Notes: generated from the sequence alone by a model not told the origin. A stretch of 64,000 bases of DNA from an uncultured Pelagibacteraceae bacterium (GCA_902582155.1 CACHRI010000004.1:1-64000); one strand, 5' to 3'. Positions 1-8,401 are shown, numbered from the stretch's first letter. Translations and numbers: made by a program.

Positions 1-1
1 G

Positions 2-412
2 CTTGAAATGTTAAAAGCTGCAAGAGAAGCAGTGAAAAAATATAATAAAAGTCTAAAAATTTTAGGCGTAACAGTGCTAACAAGTTTTTCTAATACTTCT
101 ATTAAGCAAGTAGGTCATACAAAATCTATAAAGGAAATAGTTAGAAGGCAAGTTTTACTCGCCAAAGATGCAAAACTTGACGGTATAGTTTGTTCAGCTC
201 ATGAGATTAAATACATTAAAAAAATCTGCAAAAAGATGGAAATTATCACTCCTGGAATAAGATTAAAAGGTGATAGAATTTATGATCAAACAAGAGTTAT
301 GTCTCCCAAGGAGGCATTTAAAAATGGAGCTACATCAATAGTTATGGGTAGAAGTTTAATTAAAGGTAACATAAAGAAAAACATTCAAAGATTAATTAAT
401 TCATTAAATTAG
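2..412 (+). CDS. pyrF: Orotidine 5'-phosphate decarboxylase, C-terminal part (cut by window start)
   Basis: The reading frame is open from base 2, so this is the 3' part of a gene that begins outside the window; the ATG at base 8 is internal. The family converts OMP to UMP in the cytosol, the last step of de novo pyrimidine synthesis. Visible motifs are GVTVLTS, LDGIVCSA, ITPGIR and the phosphate-binding DQTR followed by a GA..IVMGRSL strand, all normal for PyrF of the alphaproteobacterial type. The N-terminal Lys/Asp catalytic residues are off the window. It ends 3 bases before trpF and probably shares its transcript. Unlike the next five genes it shows no odd substitutions. Confidence 0.93.
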   Translation, partial: LEMLKAAREAVKKYNKSLKILGVTVLTSFSNTSIKQVGHTKSIKEIVRRQVLLAKDAKLDGIVCSAHEIKYIKKICKKMEIITPGIRLKGDRIYDQTRVMSPKEAFKNGATSIVMGRSLIKGNIKKNIQRLINSLN

Positions 413-415
413 TAT

Positions 416-1033
416 ATGAAATTAAAAGTTTGCGGTCTTTCTAATCCTATTGAAGTCGAAACTTGTATAAATATTAATGTTAGTTTCTGCGGGTTTATTC
501 TAAATTATCCTAAAAGTCATAGACATATATCGTACGAAAGAGCAGTAAATCTATTAAATATATCAAAGAAAAAAATTCAAAATGTCGGTGTATTAGTAAA
601 TCCAAGCTTAAGCGAATTAGAAAAATTTTCAAAACTTGATCTTGATTATTTTCAACTTTATGGTCAATACGATAACAATTCATTAACTAATATAAAGAAA
701 AAATTTCAAAAAAAAATTATTACAACTATACAAGTAAAACACAAAAGTGATGTGGATTTATACAAAATGGTTGAGGACCAGTCAGATATTATCTTATGGG
801 ATAGTACAGGATATGAAAAAAGTTTAGGCTGGAGTCATAATTGGATTAAAAATGTCAAAATAAAAGGTGAAAAAATGATAGCAGGCAACATAACAAAAGA
901 TAAACTTACCGATCTATCAAAATTGGCTGATATTGTTGATGTCTCTGGTGCTTTAGAAACAAATAAAGTAAAAGATATAAATAAAATTAAGGAATTCGCT
1001 ACACATATAAAGAAGATAAACAATGAGAATTAA
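416..1033 (+). CDS. trpF: Phosphoribosylanthranilate isomerase (divergent TrpF)
   Basis: TrpF isomerises phosphoribosylanthranilate in tryptophan synthesis. The 205 aa match the usual length of this TIM barrel. The catalytic Cys is in the N-terminal KVCG, the general acid Asp is in ILWDS near residue 129, and GFILNYPKS is the usual GF.FYPKS strand. Oddities are the loss of the glycine-rich phosphate loop after the Asp (normally GGTG, here TGYEKSLGW), QLHG changed to QLYG, and SGG/SGV changed to SGALE near the C-terminus. The stop overlaps the trpB start by 11 bases. The name rests on position and fold; full PRA isomerase activity is less certain than usual. Confidence 0.82.
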   Translation: MKLKVCGLSNPIEVETCININVSFCGFILNYPKSHRHISYERAVNLLNISKKKIQNVGVLVNPSLSELEKFSKLDLDYFQLYGQYDNNSLTNIKKKFQKKIITTIQVKHKSDVDLYKMVEDQSDIILWDSTGYEKSLGWSHNWIKNVKIKGEKMIAGNITKDKLTDLSKLADIVDVSGALETNKVKDINKIKEFATHIKKINNEN

Positions 1034-2249
1034 AAAAGGCATACCATTAATAGATCAGCATGACAAAAATTTTATGTACGGGGGTAAATTTGGAGGCAAT
1101 TTTATTCCAGAAACTTTAAAAAAACCGATTGATGATCTCACAAAATTATTTGCCAAGTTGAGAAAAGACGAGAAATTTATAAAAGAGCGAGATTATTATT
1201 TTAAATCATATATAGGGGCGCCAACTCCATTTATAAAACTAGAAAATTTAACAAATTATCTTGGAGGTGCACAAATATATGCAAAAGTGGTATCTGAAGC
1301 AAATGGTGGAGCACATAAGATTTATAATGCAACAGTCCACTGTTTAATTGCAAAGAGAGCTGGTAAGAAATTTATAGTAGGGGATACTGGGGCTGGTTAC
1401 GCTGGAAAAATGCTCTCAATGGCTGCAAAAAAATTTGGTCTTAAATGTAAAATATTTATGGGAGCAAAAGACATTAAGAGACAACGGCCTAACGTTGAGG
1501 CAATAAAGAAAAATGGTGCAACAATCGTTCCTGTCACTTCAGGTAGTCAGACATTAGTGGATGCTGTTAGTGAATGTATGCGTTATTGGGTTGCAAATAA
1601 CGACACAACAAATATGTGTGTAGGTTCAACTGTAGGACCAAACATATTTATAAAAATATGTGCATGGAGTACTGCTCAAATTTCAAGAGAGTTAATTGAA
1701 CAAATTAAAGATGAGTTTGGAAGAATTCCTAAGAAAATAAAACTATTAAATTGTGTTGGCGGAGGAAGTTCTGCCATGGGGTTTTGGAATGAATTTATGG
1801 ACAGCGATGCCGAATTTATAGGTATTGAAGCTGGTGGTCCAAAAAATAGCAATTTACATGCTGCACCGTTGACAAATGGTTCTAAAATTGGAATTTTACA
1901 TGGGGCTGCACAATATGTTATTCAAGACAAAGAGGGGCAAATAGGAACAACAGAATCTATTTCTGCAGGTTTAGATTATCCAGGAATATCACCTCTCCAT
2001 TGTTTTCTTAAAGATTCAAAAAGAGCAAAATATACCTCGGCTACTGATGAGGAAGCCTTAAAAGCTTATAGATTAGTTTCTAAGTTAGAAAAAATTTCTC
2101 CATCTTTAGAACCCTCTCATGCATTTGCGGAGGCTATTAAAATAGCTCCAAAATTAAAATCTTCAGATATAATTATAGTTAACTCTTGTGGCGATAGCTT
2201 AAAAGATAAGGACATTATAAAAAAAAAATTAGGATCATACATAAGATGA
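1023..2249 (+). CDS. trpB: Tryptophan synthase beta chain-like PLP enzyme (divergent TrpB)
   Basis: Fold-type II PLP enzyme of 408 aa, the length of TrpB, which condenses indole and serine. The Schiff-base lysine is K99 in GGAHKIYNA, the PLP phosphate loop GGGSS is at 246-250, and the Glu of the SLEPSHA motif is at 363. Several near-invariant positions differ. The catalytic Glu of ETGAGQHG (E109 in Salmonella) is Asp in DTGAGYAG (D121), GPHPYP is GPNIFI, GPEHA is SPLHC, and the C-terminal SGRGDKD is SCGDSLKDKD. The frame is intact, so this is not simple decay. It overlaps both trpF and trpA. It may be a working but remodelled TrpB or an enzyme with a changed substrate. Confidence 0.8.
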   Translation: MRIKKGIPLIDQHDKNFMYGGKFGGNFIPETLKKPIDDLTKLFAKLRKDEKFIKERDYYFKSYIGAPTPFIKLENLTNYLGGAQIYAKVVSEANGGAHKIYNATVHCLIAKRAGKKFIVGDTGAGYAGKMLSMAAKKFGLKCKIFMGAKDIKRQRPNVEAIKKNGATIVPVTSGSQTLVDAVSECMRYWVANNDTTNMCVGSTVGPNIFIKICAWSTAQISRELIEQIKDEFGRIPKKIKLLNCVGGGSSAMGFWNEFMDSDAEFIGIEAGGPKNSNLHAAPLTNGSKIGILHGAAQYVIQDKEGQIGTTESISAGLDYPGISPLHCFLKDSKRAKYTSATDEEALKAYRLVSKLEKISPSLEPSHAFAEAIKIAPKLKSSDIIIVNSCGDSLKDKDIIKKKLGSYIR

Positions 2250-3046
2250 AATCTAATATTGCAGTGACTTTTGAAAATTGTAAGAAAGAAAATCGAGCCG
2301 CCCTTATTACCTATACAGTCGCTGGTGATAATACAAAAAATATTTCTTTAAAAATTTTAAATTCAATTTCAAAACATGCTGATATTCTTGAGCTTGGCTT
2401 TCCTCATAATACTCCAATAGCTGATGGCGGCCAAATTCAGGGCAGCTCTTATCGAGCTCTTAAAAATGGGATAAAGCTTCAAAACGTTTTTCAAATAGTT
2501 AAAAAATTTAAAAGATATAATCCTAATAAACCTTTAATTTTAATGGGATATTTTAATTTAGTTTATCAGTGTGGAGAAAATAATTTCTTAAAAAAATGTA
2601 AATCTTCTGGTGTAGATGGGCTTATAATTGTTGATTTGCCTTTTCCAGAAAATAAAAATTTTGCTTATAAGTGTAAAAAAAATTCAATAAATTTTATTCA
2701 ATTATTATCACCTACCACGCCTATAAAAAGGGTAAAAAAAATAATCAATGTATCTCACGATATGCTTTATTATATTTCAATGTTATCTACTACGGGTGGA
2801 AAGCTTAAAGTTTCCCCGAAAAATATTCTTAAGAACTATAATAGGATTAAAAAAATCAATCGAAAAAAAAATATTGTAATAGGTTTTGGTATTACTAATA
2901 AAACGATAGCCTCACTCAAAAAAGCCGATGGGCTTGTTGTGGGTAGTCAATTGTGCAAAACTATTACAAATTCCTTAAAAAAACGCCTAAATACTGCCAA
3001 AGTGTTAGATAACATGGTATACAATCTTAAGAAAAAAATTATATGA
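2246..3046 (+). CDS. trpA: Tryptophan synthase alpha chain-like protein (divergent TrpA)
   Basis: TrpA releases indole from indole-3-glycerol phosphate and passes it to TrpB. This 266-aa TIM barrel keeps the two catalytic acids at their classical numbers, E49 in ILELGFP and D60 in PIADGG. The surrounding signature is altered: PFSDPLADGP reads PHNTPIADGG, and the active-site loop normally RSGVTG reads MLSTTGG near residues 179-184. The phosphate-binding GFGI is present near 213. The start overlaps the trpB stop by 4 bases, so translation is probably coupled. The paired drift of TrpA and TrpB suggests co-evolution of the two subunits. The name follows fold and synteny. Confidence 0.8.
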   Translation: MKSNIAVTFENCKKENRAALITYTVAGDNTKNISLKILNSISKHADILELGFPHNTPIADGGQIQGSSYRALKNGIKLQNVFQIVKKFKRYNPNKPLILMGYFNLVYQCGENNFLKKCKSSGVDGLIIVDLPFPENKNFAYKCKKNSINFIQLLSPTTPIKRVKKIINVSHDMLYYISMLSTTGGKLKVSPKNILKNYNRIKKINRKKNIVIGFGITNKTIASLKKADGLVVGSQLCKTITNSLKKRLNTAKVLDNMVYNLKKKII

Positions 3047-3963
3047 ATTGGATAACAAAATTTATTAAACCAAAAATAAAGTCTTTATTTAAAAAAAAGA
3101 CTTCTACTGCTGATGAAACTCTTTGGATTTCTTGTGAATGCAAAAACTTAATTTACAAAGAGGACTTTGAAAAAAATTTTTATTGTTGCCCTAAATGTGG
3201 AGTTCATCATAAACTTTCTTGCAAAGATAGATTTAAATTGTTTTTTGATAATGGCATATATGAATTAATAGATACTCCACTTCCAATTGACGATCCTTTA
3301 AATTTCGTAGACAACAAAAAATATAAAGATAGATTAAAAGTTGCAAGAAAAAAGACAGGTCAGGATGATGCAATTTTAGTTGCTAAGGGAAAAGTGAACA
3401 ATATTGATTTAACAGTAGGAGCTCAAGATTTTAGATTTATCGGAGGATCATTTGGGGCAGCTTCTGGAGAGGCTTTTATAACTGCTGTCCAACATTCAAT
3501 AAGCAATAACACTCCATTAGTTTTTTTTAGTTGTAGTGGTGGTCAAAGGATGATGGAGTCTTCTATAGCCTTAATGCAAATGACACGTACAAGTTTAGCG
3601 GTTAATGAATTAAAAAAAAACAATATTCCCTATATAGTAGTAATAACAAATCCAACTACAGGAGGGGTTACAGCATCTTGGGCAATGTTAGGTGACATAA
3701 TTTTAGCAGAAAAAGGAAGTGTTTGCGGGTTCGCTGGAAAAAGAGTCATCCAAGATACTGTCAGGGAAACTTTACCGGATGAATTTCAAACTGCAGAGTA
3801 CGTTAAAGAACATGGATTCTTAGACTTAGTAGTAGAGAGAAAATATCTAAATTCAACTGTAGGAACGTTACTAAGTGTAATGTTGAAAAAAACAGAGACT
3901 CAGGCTAAAAAAGAAAATACGGATGCCATCACAATCAATCAGTCTCTACAATCTGCTAGCTAA
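3043..3963 (+). CDS. accD: Acetyl-CoA carboxylase carboxyltransferase beta subunit-like (AccD)
   Basis: AccD with AccA transfers carboxyl from biotin to acetyl-CoA, giving malonyl-CoA for fatty acid synthesis. The 306 aa carry an N-terminal zinc ribbon and a crotonase-fold carboxyltransferase domain (GGSFGAASGE, TTGGVTASWAMLGD, GFAGKRVIQ). Two departures from family rules are visible: the first zinc knuckle is CEC (CxC) instead of CxxC, while the second is CPKC, and the oxyanion motif SGGARM is SGGQRM at 165-170. It overlaps trpA by 4 bases and folC by 41. The trpA-accD-folC order is common in alphaproteobacteria, which supports the assignment. No accA is in the window. Confidence 0.83.
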   Translation: MNWITKFIKPKIKSLFKKKTSTADETLWISCECKNLIYKEDFEKNFYCCPKCGVHHKLSCKDRFKLFFDNGIYELIDTPLPIDDPLNFVDNKKYKDRLKVARKKTGQDDAILVAKGKVNNIDLTVGAQDFRFIGGSFGAASGEAFITAVQHSISNNTPLVFFSCSGGQRMMESSIALMQMTRTSLAVNELKKNNIPYIVVITNPTTGGVTASWAMLGDIILAEKGSVCGFAGKRVIQDTVRETLPDEFQTAEYVKEHGFLDLVVERKYLNSTVGTLLSVMLKKTETQAKKENTDAITINQSLQSAS

Positions 3964-5188
3964 AAAAAAACAATTTAAGAAAACTGTAAATTTCGATCTT
4001 AAAAGAATCAAAAAAGCTTTAAATAAACTTGGAAACCCAGAGAGAAAACTAAGAAATGTAATAAATATTATTGGATCTGACGGCAAGTATTCAGTTTTAA
4101 ACTCATTAAAATATTTTATCGAGGGAAATAATCAAAAAACATCTGCATATATTTCTCCAAGTTTAAAAGATATAAGAGAAAGATTTTGGATGGGATCAAA
4201 ATATCTTTCATATCAGGAGATCAAAAAAACAATTAATAAAATTGAGAAATTAAAAATTCAGTTAACTATCTTTGAAGTGTTAACTTTAGTATACATCTTA
4301 AATGCTTCAAATCACAATAATGATTATAACCTAGTTGAAGCTGGCGCTCTATTTGCAAAAGATTCTACAAATGTATTTGATTTCCCATTGATTCAAGCTG
4401 TTGTAAATATAAATAAACAACATCTAAATTTTGTTAAAAAAAAAACTATTGATGAAATCATTTATCAAAAAGTTGGATTTTTAAGTAATTTTACTAAAAT
4501 TTATATTGGAAAACAAAATAGGGAAAATGAAAAAAAAATAAGATTAAGACTTAGAAAAAATCCAAGTGAAAAAGTATATTCGAACAATTGGAAGCTTGAG
4601 TGTAAAAATCAAAATTACTTCTTTAAAGATAAGAATAGTATTATTCCTATAAAAAATAAAAATATTAATTCTAAAGGACTATATGTAAATATTGCTATGG
4701 CAATAAAAATTGCATTAGATTTAGGAATTGATAAAAAAATTATTTTAAAAACTTTACCTAAATTGAAATTTGAAGGTAGAATTCAATATATAACTTCGGG
4801 TAAATTAAAAAAAAGACTTAAAGCCAAAGAGAGACTTTTAATAGATGGTTGTCACTCAACAGTTAGTGCAAAAAATTTATCAGACTATTTGAGAAAATTA
4901 AAAACACCAAAGTACGGTGTATGGAGTATGATGAAAAATAAAGAACCATCAGACTTTATAAAGCAATTTAAAGGAATATTTGAAAAAATTTATACTATTC
5001 CAATTCTTGGTGAAAAAGGTTCAATGTGTCCAAAGGTATTAGCTAAAATTGCAAAGAAAAATAATTTAGATGCTTTGCCGTTAAAAAACTTTGAATCAGT
5101 AATTAAAAATATATCTACAAAAGAAGAAAAAATTATTTGTATATTTGGTTCTCTTTATCAGTGCGGAAATATTTTAAATAGAAATTAA
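3923..5188 (+). CDS. folC: Folylpolyglutamate/dihydrofolate synthase-like Mur ligase (divergent FolC)
   Basis: FolC makes dihydrofolate and adds glutamates to folates using ATP. The 421 aa align end to end with the family. The start inside accD is kept because the residues after it (LKRIKKALNKLGNP) match the FolC N-terminus. Motifs are strongly altered: P-loop HVAGTNGKGS reads NIIGSDGKYS at 48-57, TSPHL reads ISPSL, the GGRLDATN strand reads ALFAKDSTN, and LDGAHN reads IDGCHS. The EKAGI lysine survives as QKVGF and the GR.Q motif as GRIQ. The gene converges on trxA and shares a TTAA stop overlap. Function as FolC is inferred mainly from fold and synteny. Confidence 0.75.
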   Translation: MPSQSISLYNLLAKKKQFKKTVNFDLKRIKKALNKLGNPERKLRNVINIIGSDGKYSVLNSLKYFIEGNNQKTSAYISPSLKDIRERFWMGSKYLSYQEIKKTINKIEKLKIQLTIFEVLTLVYILNASNHNNDYNLVEAGALFAKDSTNVFDFPLIQAVVNINKQHLNFVKKKTIDEIIYQKVGFLSNFTKIYIGKQNRENEKKIRLRLRKNPSEKVYSNNWKLECKNQNYFFKDKNSIIPIKNKNINSKGLYVNIAMAIKIALDLGIDKKIILKTLPKLKFEGRIQYITSGKLKKRLKAKERLLIDGCHSTVSAKNLSDYLRKLKTPKYGVWSMMKNKEPSDFIKQFKGIFEKIYTIPILGEKGSMCPKVLAKIAKKNNLDALPLKNFESVIKNISTKEEKIICIFGSLYQCGNILNRN

Positions 5189-5505
5189 ATATTTTCTTTA
5201 ATCCAATCTAAAATATTGTTTTTTGTGGTCGCGCCTACTTTAGTTGCTTTAAGCTCTCCACCCTTAAATAAAAGCATGGTAGGAATTCCTCTAATACCAT
5301 ACTTTGTTGGTGTGTTTGGCTCTTGGTCTATGTTGTGTTTTGCAATTATTATTTTGTCTTTCATTTCATCTGAAATTTCTTCCAGAGCAGGACCTATTTG
5401 TTTACAAGGACCGCACCACTCTGCCCAAAAATCAACCACTATGGGTTTATCAGATTTTATGACATCACTTTCAAAAGAATTATCTGTAACTGGTTTTGTA
5501 GGCAT
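5185..5505 (-). CDS. trxA: Thioredoxin
   Basis: Cytosolic dithiol-disulfide reductant of 106 aa, the classical length. The active site WAEWCGPCKQ, the cis-proline IPTML and the FKGGE turn are all canonical, and there is no signal peptide. It is transcribed toward folC and the two stop codons share a TTAA. In many alphaproteobacteria trxA follows addAB and folC; here folC adjacency is kept and addAB is absent, with an exonuclease I gene upstream instead. Confidence 0.97.
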   Translation of the reverse strand: MPTKPVTDNSFESDVIKSDKPIVVDFWAEWCGPCKQIGPALEEISDEMKDKIIIAKHNIDQEPNTPTKYGIRGIPTMLLFKGGELKATKVGATTKNNILDWIKENI

Positions 5506-5539
5506 ATATTCTAATTAATTATTTTTTTTTTAAAGTCAA

Positions 5540-6961
5540 CTAAACTTTTAAATATGTTTTTTCCAATTCTTCAACGTACGCGTTAATTTCATCTAAAATA
5601 ACTAATTTATCTTGATGATTTTCTTTCTCAAATTTTGCACGTAATGTGTCAATTTCAGCATAAGTTCGTGGGATTGTATTCCACTTTTCATTGTTTGTAC
5701 TGAGTAATTTCTTAGCTAAATCTTTGTGAATAAGATTGTAATCCTCCCTTGATAGTATTTCAGGTTTTTCCATATATAAAAGTTTTTTTCCGAAATACTT
5801 TAGTCTTTCATCCTTGAATTTAGATATTATTGACAATTTTTTATCCCAATCGACACTATGAAATTCTGGCATTATTTTATTATCATCTGCAGTTGTAAAT
5901 TTTGTATAAATACTCTCTTCTTCGTATAAATCTTCTTGTGATTTTGATTGATCTTTTTCTTCAGATTCTAAACGTTTTATTGTTGAAATTTTATCTGCAA
6001 ATTCATTATTTTCTCTTATTAGTTTTGCTCTTTCCTGAAGTTTAGAAGATCCAATAATCCTGTATTCATCAAATTTTTCTCCATACTGAGGATTCATAAT
6101 TACTGGGTGTTTATTATGTCTTATTGTCCTAATGAATTTAGGTTGTTTTTTCATAACAGTTGTTAGTTCCTGAATTGGCATTTTCAAATATATATTTGGG
6201 TCGTGTCTTAAATCAAAACATAATGGCCATTGATATTGGGGATGTTGGCAGACAAATGTTTGAACATAAGGTCTGCTTTTACCGTAAAAATATTCATTGG
6301 TACAAAAATAAGCTTCTTTTTTGATAAGCTCTAAAGTTTGATTTTTATCTAATGTCATTAAACTTGCTTTCCATACATTAGGGGCTTTCTTAGCTATCAG
6401 CTTAGCTATACCCAAAGTTGCGATAACATCGCCTATTGCACTGTGAGCGTCACCGTGATCAATTCCATTAAGAGGTGCCATTTGGTCCAATTTATAAACG
6501 TCATTTCCTTTTTCATTTTTAGAATTTTTTAGTGTATTCGGATAATAAAGATTAGCCGCTCTTGCCAAACTTAATATGTCTCCTCTTGTATTGCCGTTTG
6601 TACTTGTTATATAAGGATATTCAAGAGTTTGAAAAAGAGTGCTTCTTAAAAATTCCTCATCAAATTCAATACTATTAAATCCTATATAGGTTGCTTTTCC
6701 CCATTTTTTTAAAGTTTCTACAAATTGCCTTATCATTTCATAATGAGAAAGATTTGATTTTTTTAACATTGCGGGGGATGTTTTGTTAACAATAAGAGCC
6801 ATCGCCTCTGGAATTATTCCAGGACTTAGCCTGCACCTTGCATCAAAACGGTCAAGTTCGTCTAGATTATCATTAGTTAAAATGGCTCCAATTTGAATTA
6901 TTTGGCCCCAGTGTTTATTAGATGAGCTGGTCTCAAAATCATAAAAGACAAAGTTAGACAT
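5540..6961 (-). CDS. sbcB: Exodeoxyribonuclease I (SbcB/ExoI family)
   Basis: A 473-aa protein, the size of E. coli ExoI, which degrades single-stranded DNA 3' to 5' and acts in recombination and mismatch repair. The DEDDh exonuclease core is clear: FYDFETSSS supplies Asp and Glu of motif I, GFNSIEFDEEFLR is motif II, and HGDAHSAIGDVIAT is motif III with the His. The GNTRGDIL segment and the C-terminal helical part also fit ExoI. It is followed on the same strand by trxA and preceded by rmuC with a 9-base gap, so it probably forms a repair operon with rmuC. Confidence 0.9.
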   Translation of the reverse strand: MSNFVFYDFETSSSNKHWGQIIQIGAILTNDNLDELDRFDARCRLSPGIIPEAMALIVNKTSPAMLKKSNLSHYEMIRQFVETLKKWGKATYIGFNSIEFDEEFLRSTLFQTLEYPYITSTNGNTRGDILSLARAANLYYPNTLKNSKNEKGNDVYKLDQMAPLNGIDHGDAHSAIGDVIATLGIAKLIAKKAPNVWKASLMTLDKNQTLELIKKEAYFCTNEYFYGKSRPYVQTFVCQHPQYQWPLCFDLRHDPNIYLKMPIQELTTVMKKQPKFIRTIRHNKHPVIMNPQYGEKFDEYRIIGSSKLQERAKLIRENNEFADKISTIKRLESEEKDQSKSQEDLYEEESIYTKFTTADDNKIMPEFHSVDWDKKLSIISKFKDERLKYFGKKLLYMEKPEILSREDYNLIHKDLAKKLLSTNNEKWNTIPRTYAEIDTLRAKFEKENHQDKLVILDEINAYVEELEKTYLKV

Positions 6962-6970
6962 ATTTCTTAT

Positions 6971-7999
6971 TTACTTTAATACTTTTATCTTTTCTGGATT
7001 TTCTTTCAAGGAAGCTGTTACTTGTTGTGGATCTTTAATATTTCCAAGTGTATTCATGATAGATCTAGCGTCTCTACCAAAACCATCGGTTACAGTAAGT
7101 GCTTGTTCTAATTTTTTCCTAAGATCTTTAATTCCATCAAAGTGCTTTTCAAACCTAGAGCTTATATTTCTTAAATCAGTGTAGATTTGAGTAGCGTGTT
7201 GTTGAACTTTTAGTGTCTGAAATCCTAAATAGTAAGATTGTAGCAAAGCAGATAAAGTGTTTGGTCCAGAAATCGTAACTTTGTATTTTGTTCTAAGCTC
7301 TTGCAATAATAGTTCTTTTGTTTTTGGGTCTCTGTAGCTTGAGAGTTCAGAAAATAATCCTTCGGTCGGAACATAAATAATTGCAAAATCTGTACTTTTA
7401 GGTGGAGCTATATATTTTGCATTTACTGTTTTAGCTTTTAATCTAAAAGCTGCAGCTAAATCTTTCCTAGCCTCAGCCTGTGCCTCTTTATTGTTAGCAT
7501 TGTAGGCATCGTCGATTGCTTTATATTTTTCAACTGGCCAATGACTATCAATTGGTAATAATACATCTTTTAGTTTAATGGCAAATTCAACTGTCTCAGA
7601 TGTATCGTCTTTCATTTTTGCATTAGCTATAAATTGAGATGCTGGAAGCAAGTCTTTGAGAAGAGCTCCTAAACCAAATTCTGCTAGTGTTCCATATGTT
7701 TTTACACCACTTAAAATCCTGCTAAAATTGTCCTGGCTTTTATTGAGCTCACTAACCTGCTGATTAAAAACTGAAACTTTTTCATCAACTTTGGTTAAAG
7801 CTCCTGTCATGTCTTTTGCAATTTCTTTGCTCATGTTTCCAAAAGACTGGCCGAAACTCTCTTTAAAAGAATTGAATTCATCCTTAAAAGCTTGTTCTGA
7901 ATTTAAAGGTTTTTCAGACTTACTTTTTATTAAAAAAAGGACAACACCAAGATTAATAATTACTAAAAATACAATTAATATTATGATTAACGAATCCAT
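6971..7999 (-). CDS. rmuC: RmuC-family DNA recombination protein
   Basis: RmuC proteins limit rearrangements at inverted repeats and contain a predicted nuclease-like fold; the biochemical activity is poorly defined. This 342-aa protein begins with one membrane helix (residues about 4-24, LIIILIVFLVIINLGVVLFL), continues with a coiled coil, and has the RmuC core: KTYGTLAEFGLGALLKDLLP, KDVLLPIDSHWPVEKY and FAIIYVPTEGLFSELSS, ending with a second coiled segment. It is shorter than the E. coli protein, as is common in alphaproteobacteria. It lies 9 bases upstream of sbcB in the same direction. Confidence 0.9.
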   Translation of the reverse strand: MDSLIIILIVFLVIINLGVVLFLIKSKSEKPLNSEQAFKDEFNSFKESFGQSFGNMSKEIAKDMTGALTKVDEKVSVFNQQVSELNKSQDNFSRILSGVKTYGTLAEFGLGALLKDLLPASQFIANAKMKDDTSETVEFAIKLKDVLLPIDSHWPVEKYKAIDDAYNANNKEAQAEARKDLAAAFRLKAKTVNAKYIAPPKSTDFAIIYVPTEGLFSELSSYRDPKTKELLLQELRTKYKVTISGPNTLSALLQSYYLGFQTLKVQQHATQIYTDLRNISSRFEKHFDGIKDLRKKLEQALTVTDGFGRDARSIMNTLGNIKDPQQVTASLKENPEKIKVLK

Positions 8000-8059
8000 G
8001 TTTTAATATACATTACAATTTCATTTTCCTCTAATGAGAATGGAAATTAATATTGTTGA

Positions 8060-8083
8060 TAGGGGTAGCTATGACTACCCCTA
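8060..8083 (-). terminator. 9-bp perfect hairpin after the small basic-protein gene
   Basis: TAGGGGTAG and CTACCCCTA form a perfect 9-bp stem with a 6-base loop. It starts 7 bases after the stop of the minus-strand gene at 8090-8281. There is no good uridine run on either strand, so it may act as a 3' stabilising or weak terminator hairpin. The GC-rich stem stands out in this AT-rich sequence. Confidence 0.55.
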
Positions 8084-8089
8084 CAAGAG

Positions 8090-8281
8090 TTAAATATTTT
8101 CTGAAGTCTTTTTTAAATGTTTAATAACTTTCCCAGCATTGGTCCCTTCTTTAATTCTATAACCAAAGGTACCTGAGTCGCCAGTATTTACGGCTTTTCT
8201 GGATTTGTTAAATTTTTTTAAAAGTTCAGCCTGTGTTTTACTTCGGCTGAATTCTTTTAACAATTTTGTATGTCTGTCCAT
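8090..8281 (-). CDS. Small basic protein of unknown function (63 aa)
   Basis: I do not recognise this family. The 63 aa are rich in Lys and Arg and carry no signal peptide or membrane helix. A short charged N-terminal helix (RHTKLLKEFSRSKTQAELL) is followed by a Gly-containing stretch around TGDSGTFGYRIKEG. Support for a real gene is a strong ribosome-binding site (AAGGAG, 5 bases before the ATG, read on the minus strand) and the hairpin just after the stop. A nucleic-acid-binding role is possible from charge alone but is not shown. Confidence 0.65.
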   Translation of the reverse strand: MDRHTKLLKEFSRSKTQAELLKKFNKSRKAVNTGDSGTFGYRIKEGTNAGKVIKHLKKTSENI

Positions 8282-8370
8282 ACATTCTCCTTGTTAGTTT
8301 ATTCAACCTACTTTTAACTCATGTAGATGAGCCACTTTCTGACCATGTGGATGGTAAATTAATTCTATTG

Positions 8371-8394
8371 TATAATATTGATACATGTCAATAT
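8371..8394 (+). promoter_or_regulatory. Candidate promoter -10 with overlapping palindrome
   Basis: The 120-bp gap 8282-8401 contains a perfect TATAAT at 8371-8376. It overlaps the inverted repeat ATATTGATACATGTCAATAT (8375-8394; arms of 7, spacer of 6), which ends 7 bases before the start of the small membrane-protein gene at 8402. No convincing -35 is seen. Upstream, CATGTAGATG and CATGTGGATG recur about 25 bases apart (8319 and 8344). The palindrome could be an operator. No RNA gene is visible in the gap. Confidence 0.35.
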
Positions 8395-8401
8395 AAGATA
8401 A

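Noticed and set aside
5216-5518. Plus-strand ORF of 100 aa opposite trxA
   Set aside because: It is an exact antisense shadow of a canonical thioredoxin gene, with no family features.
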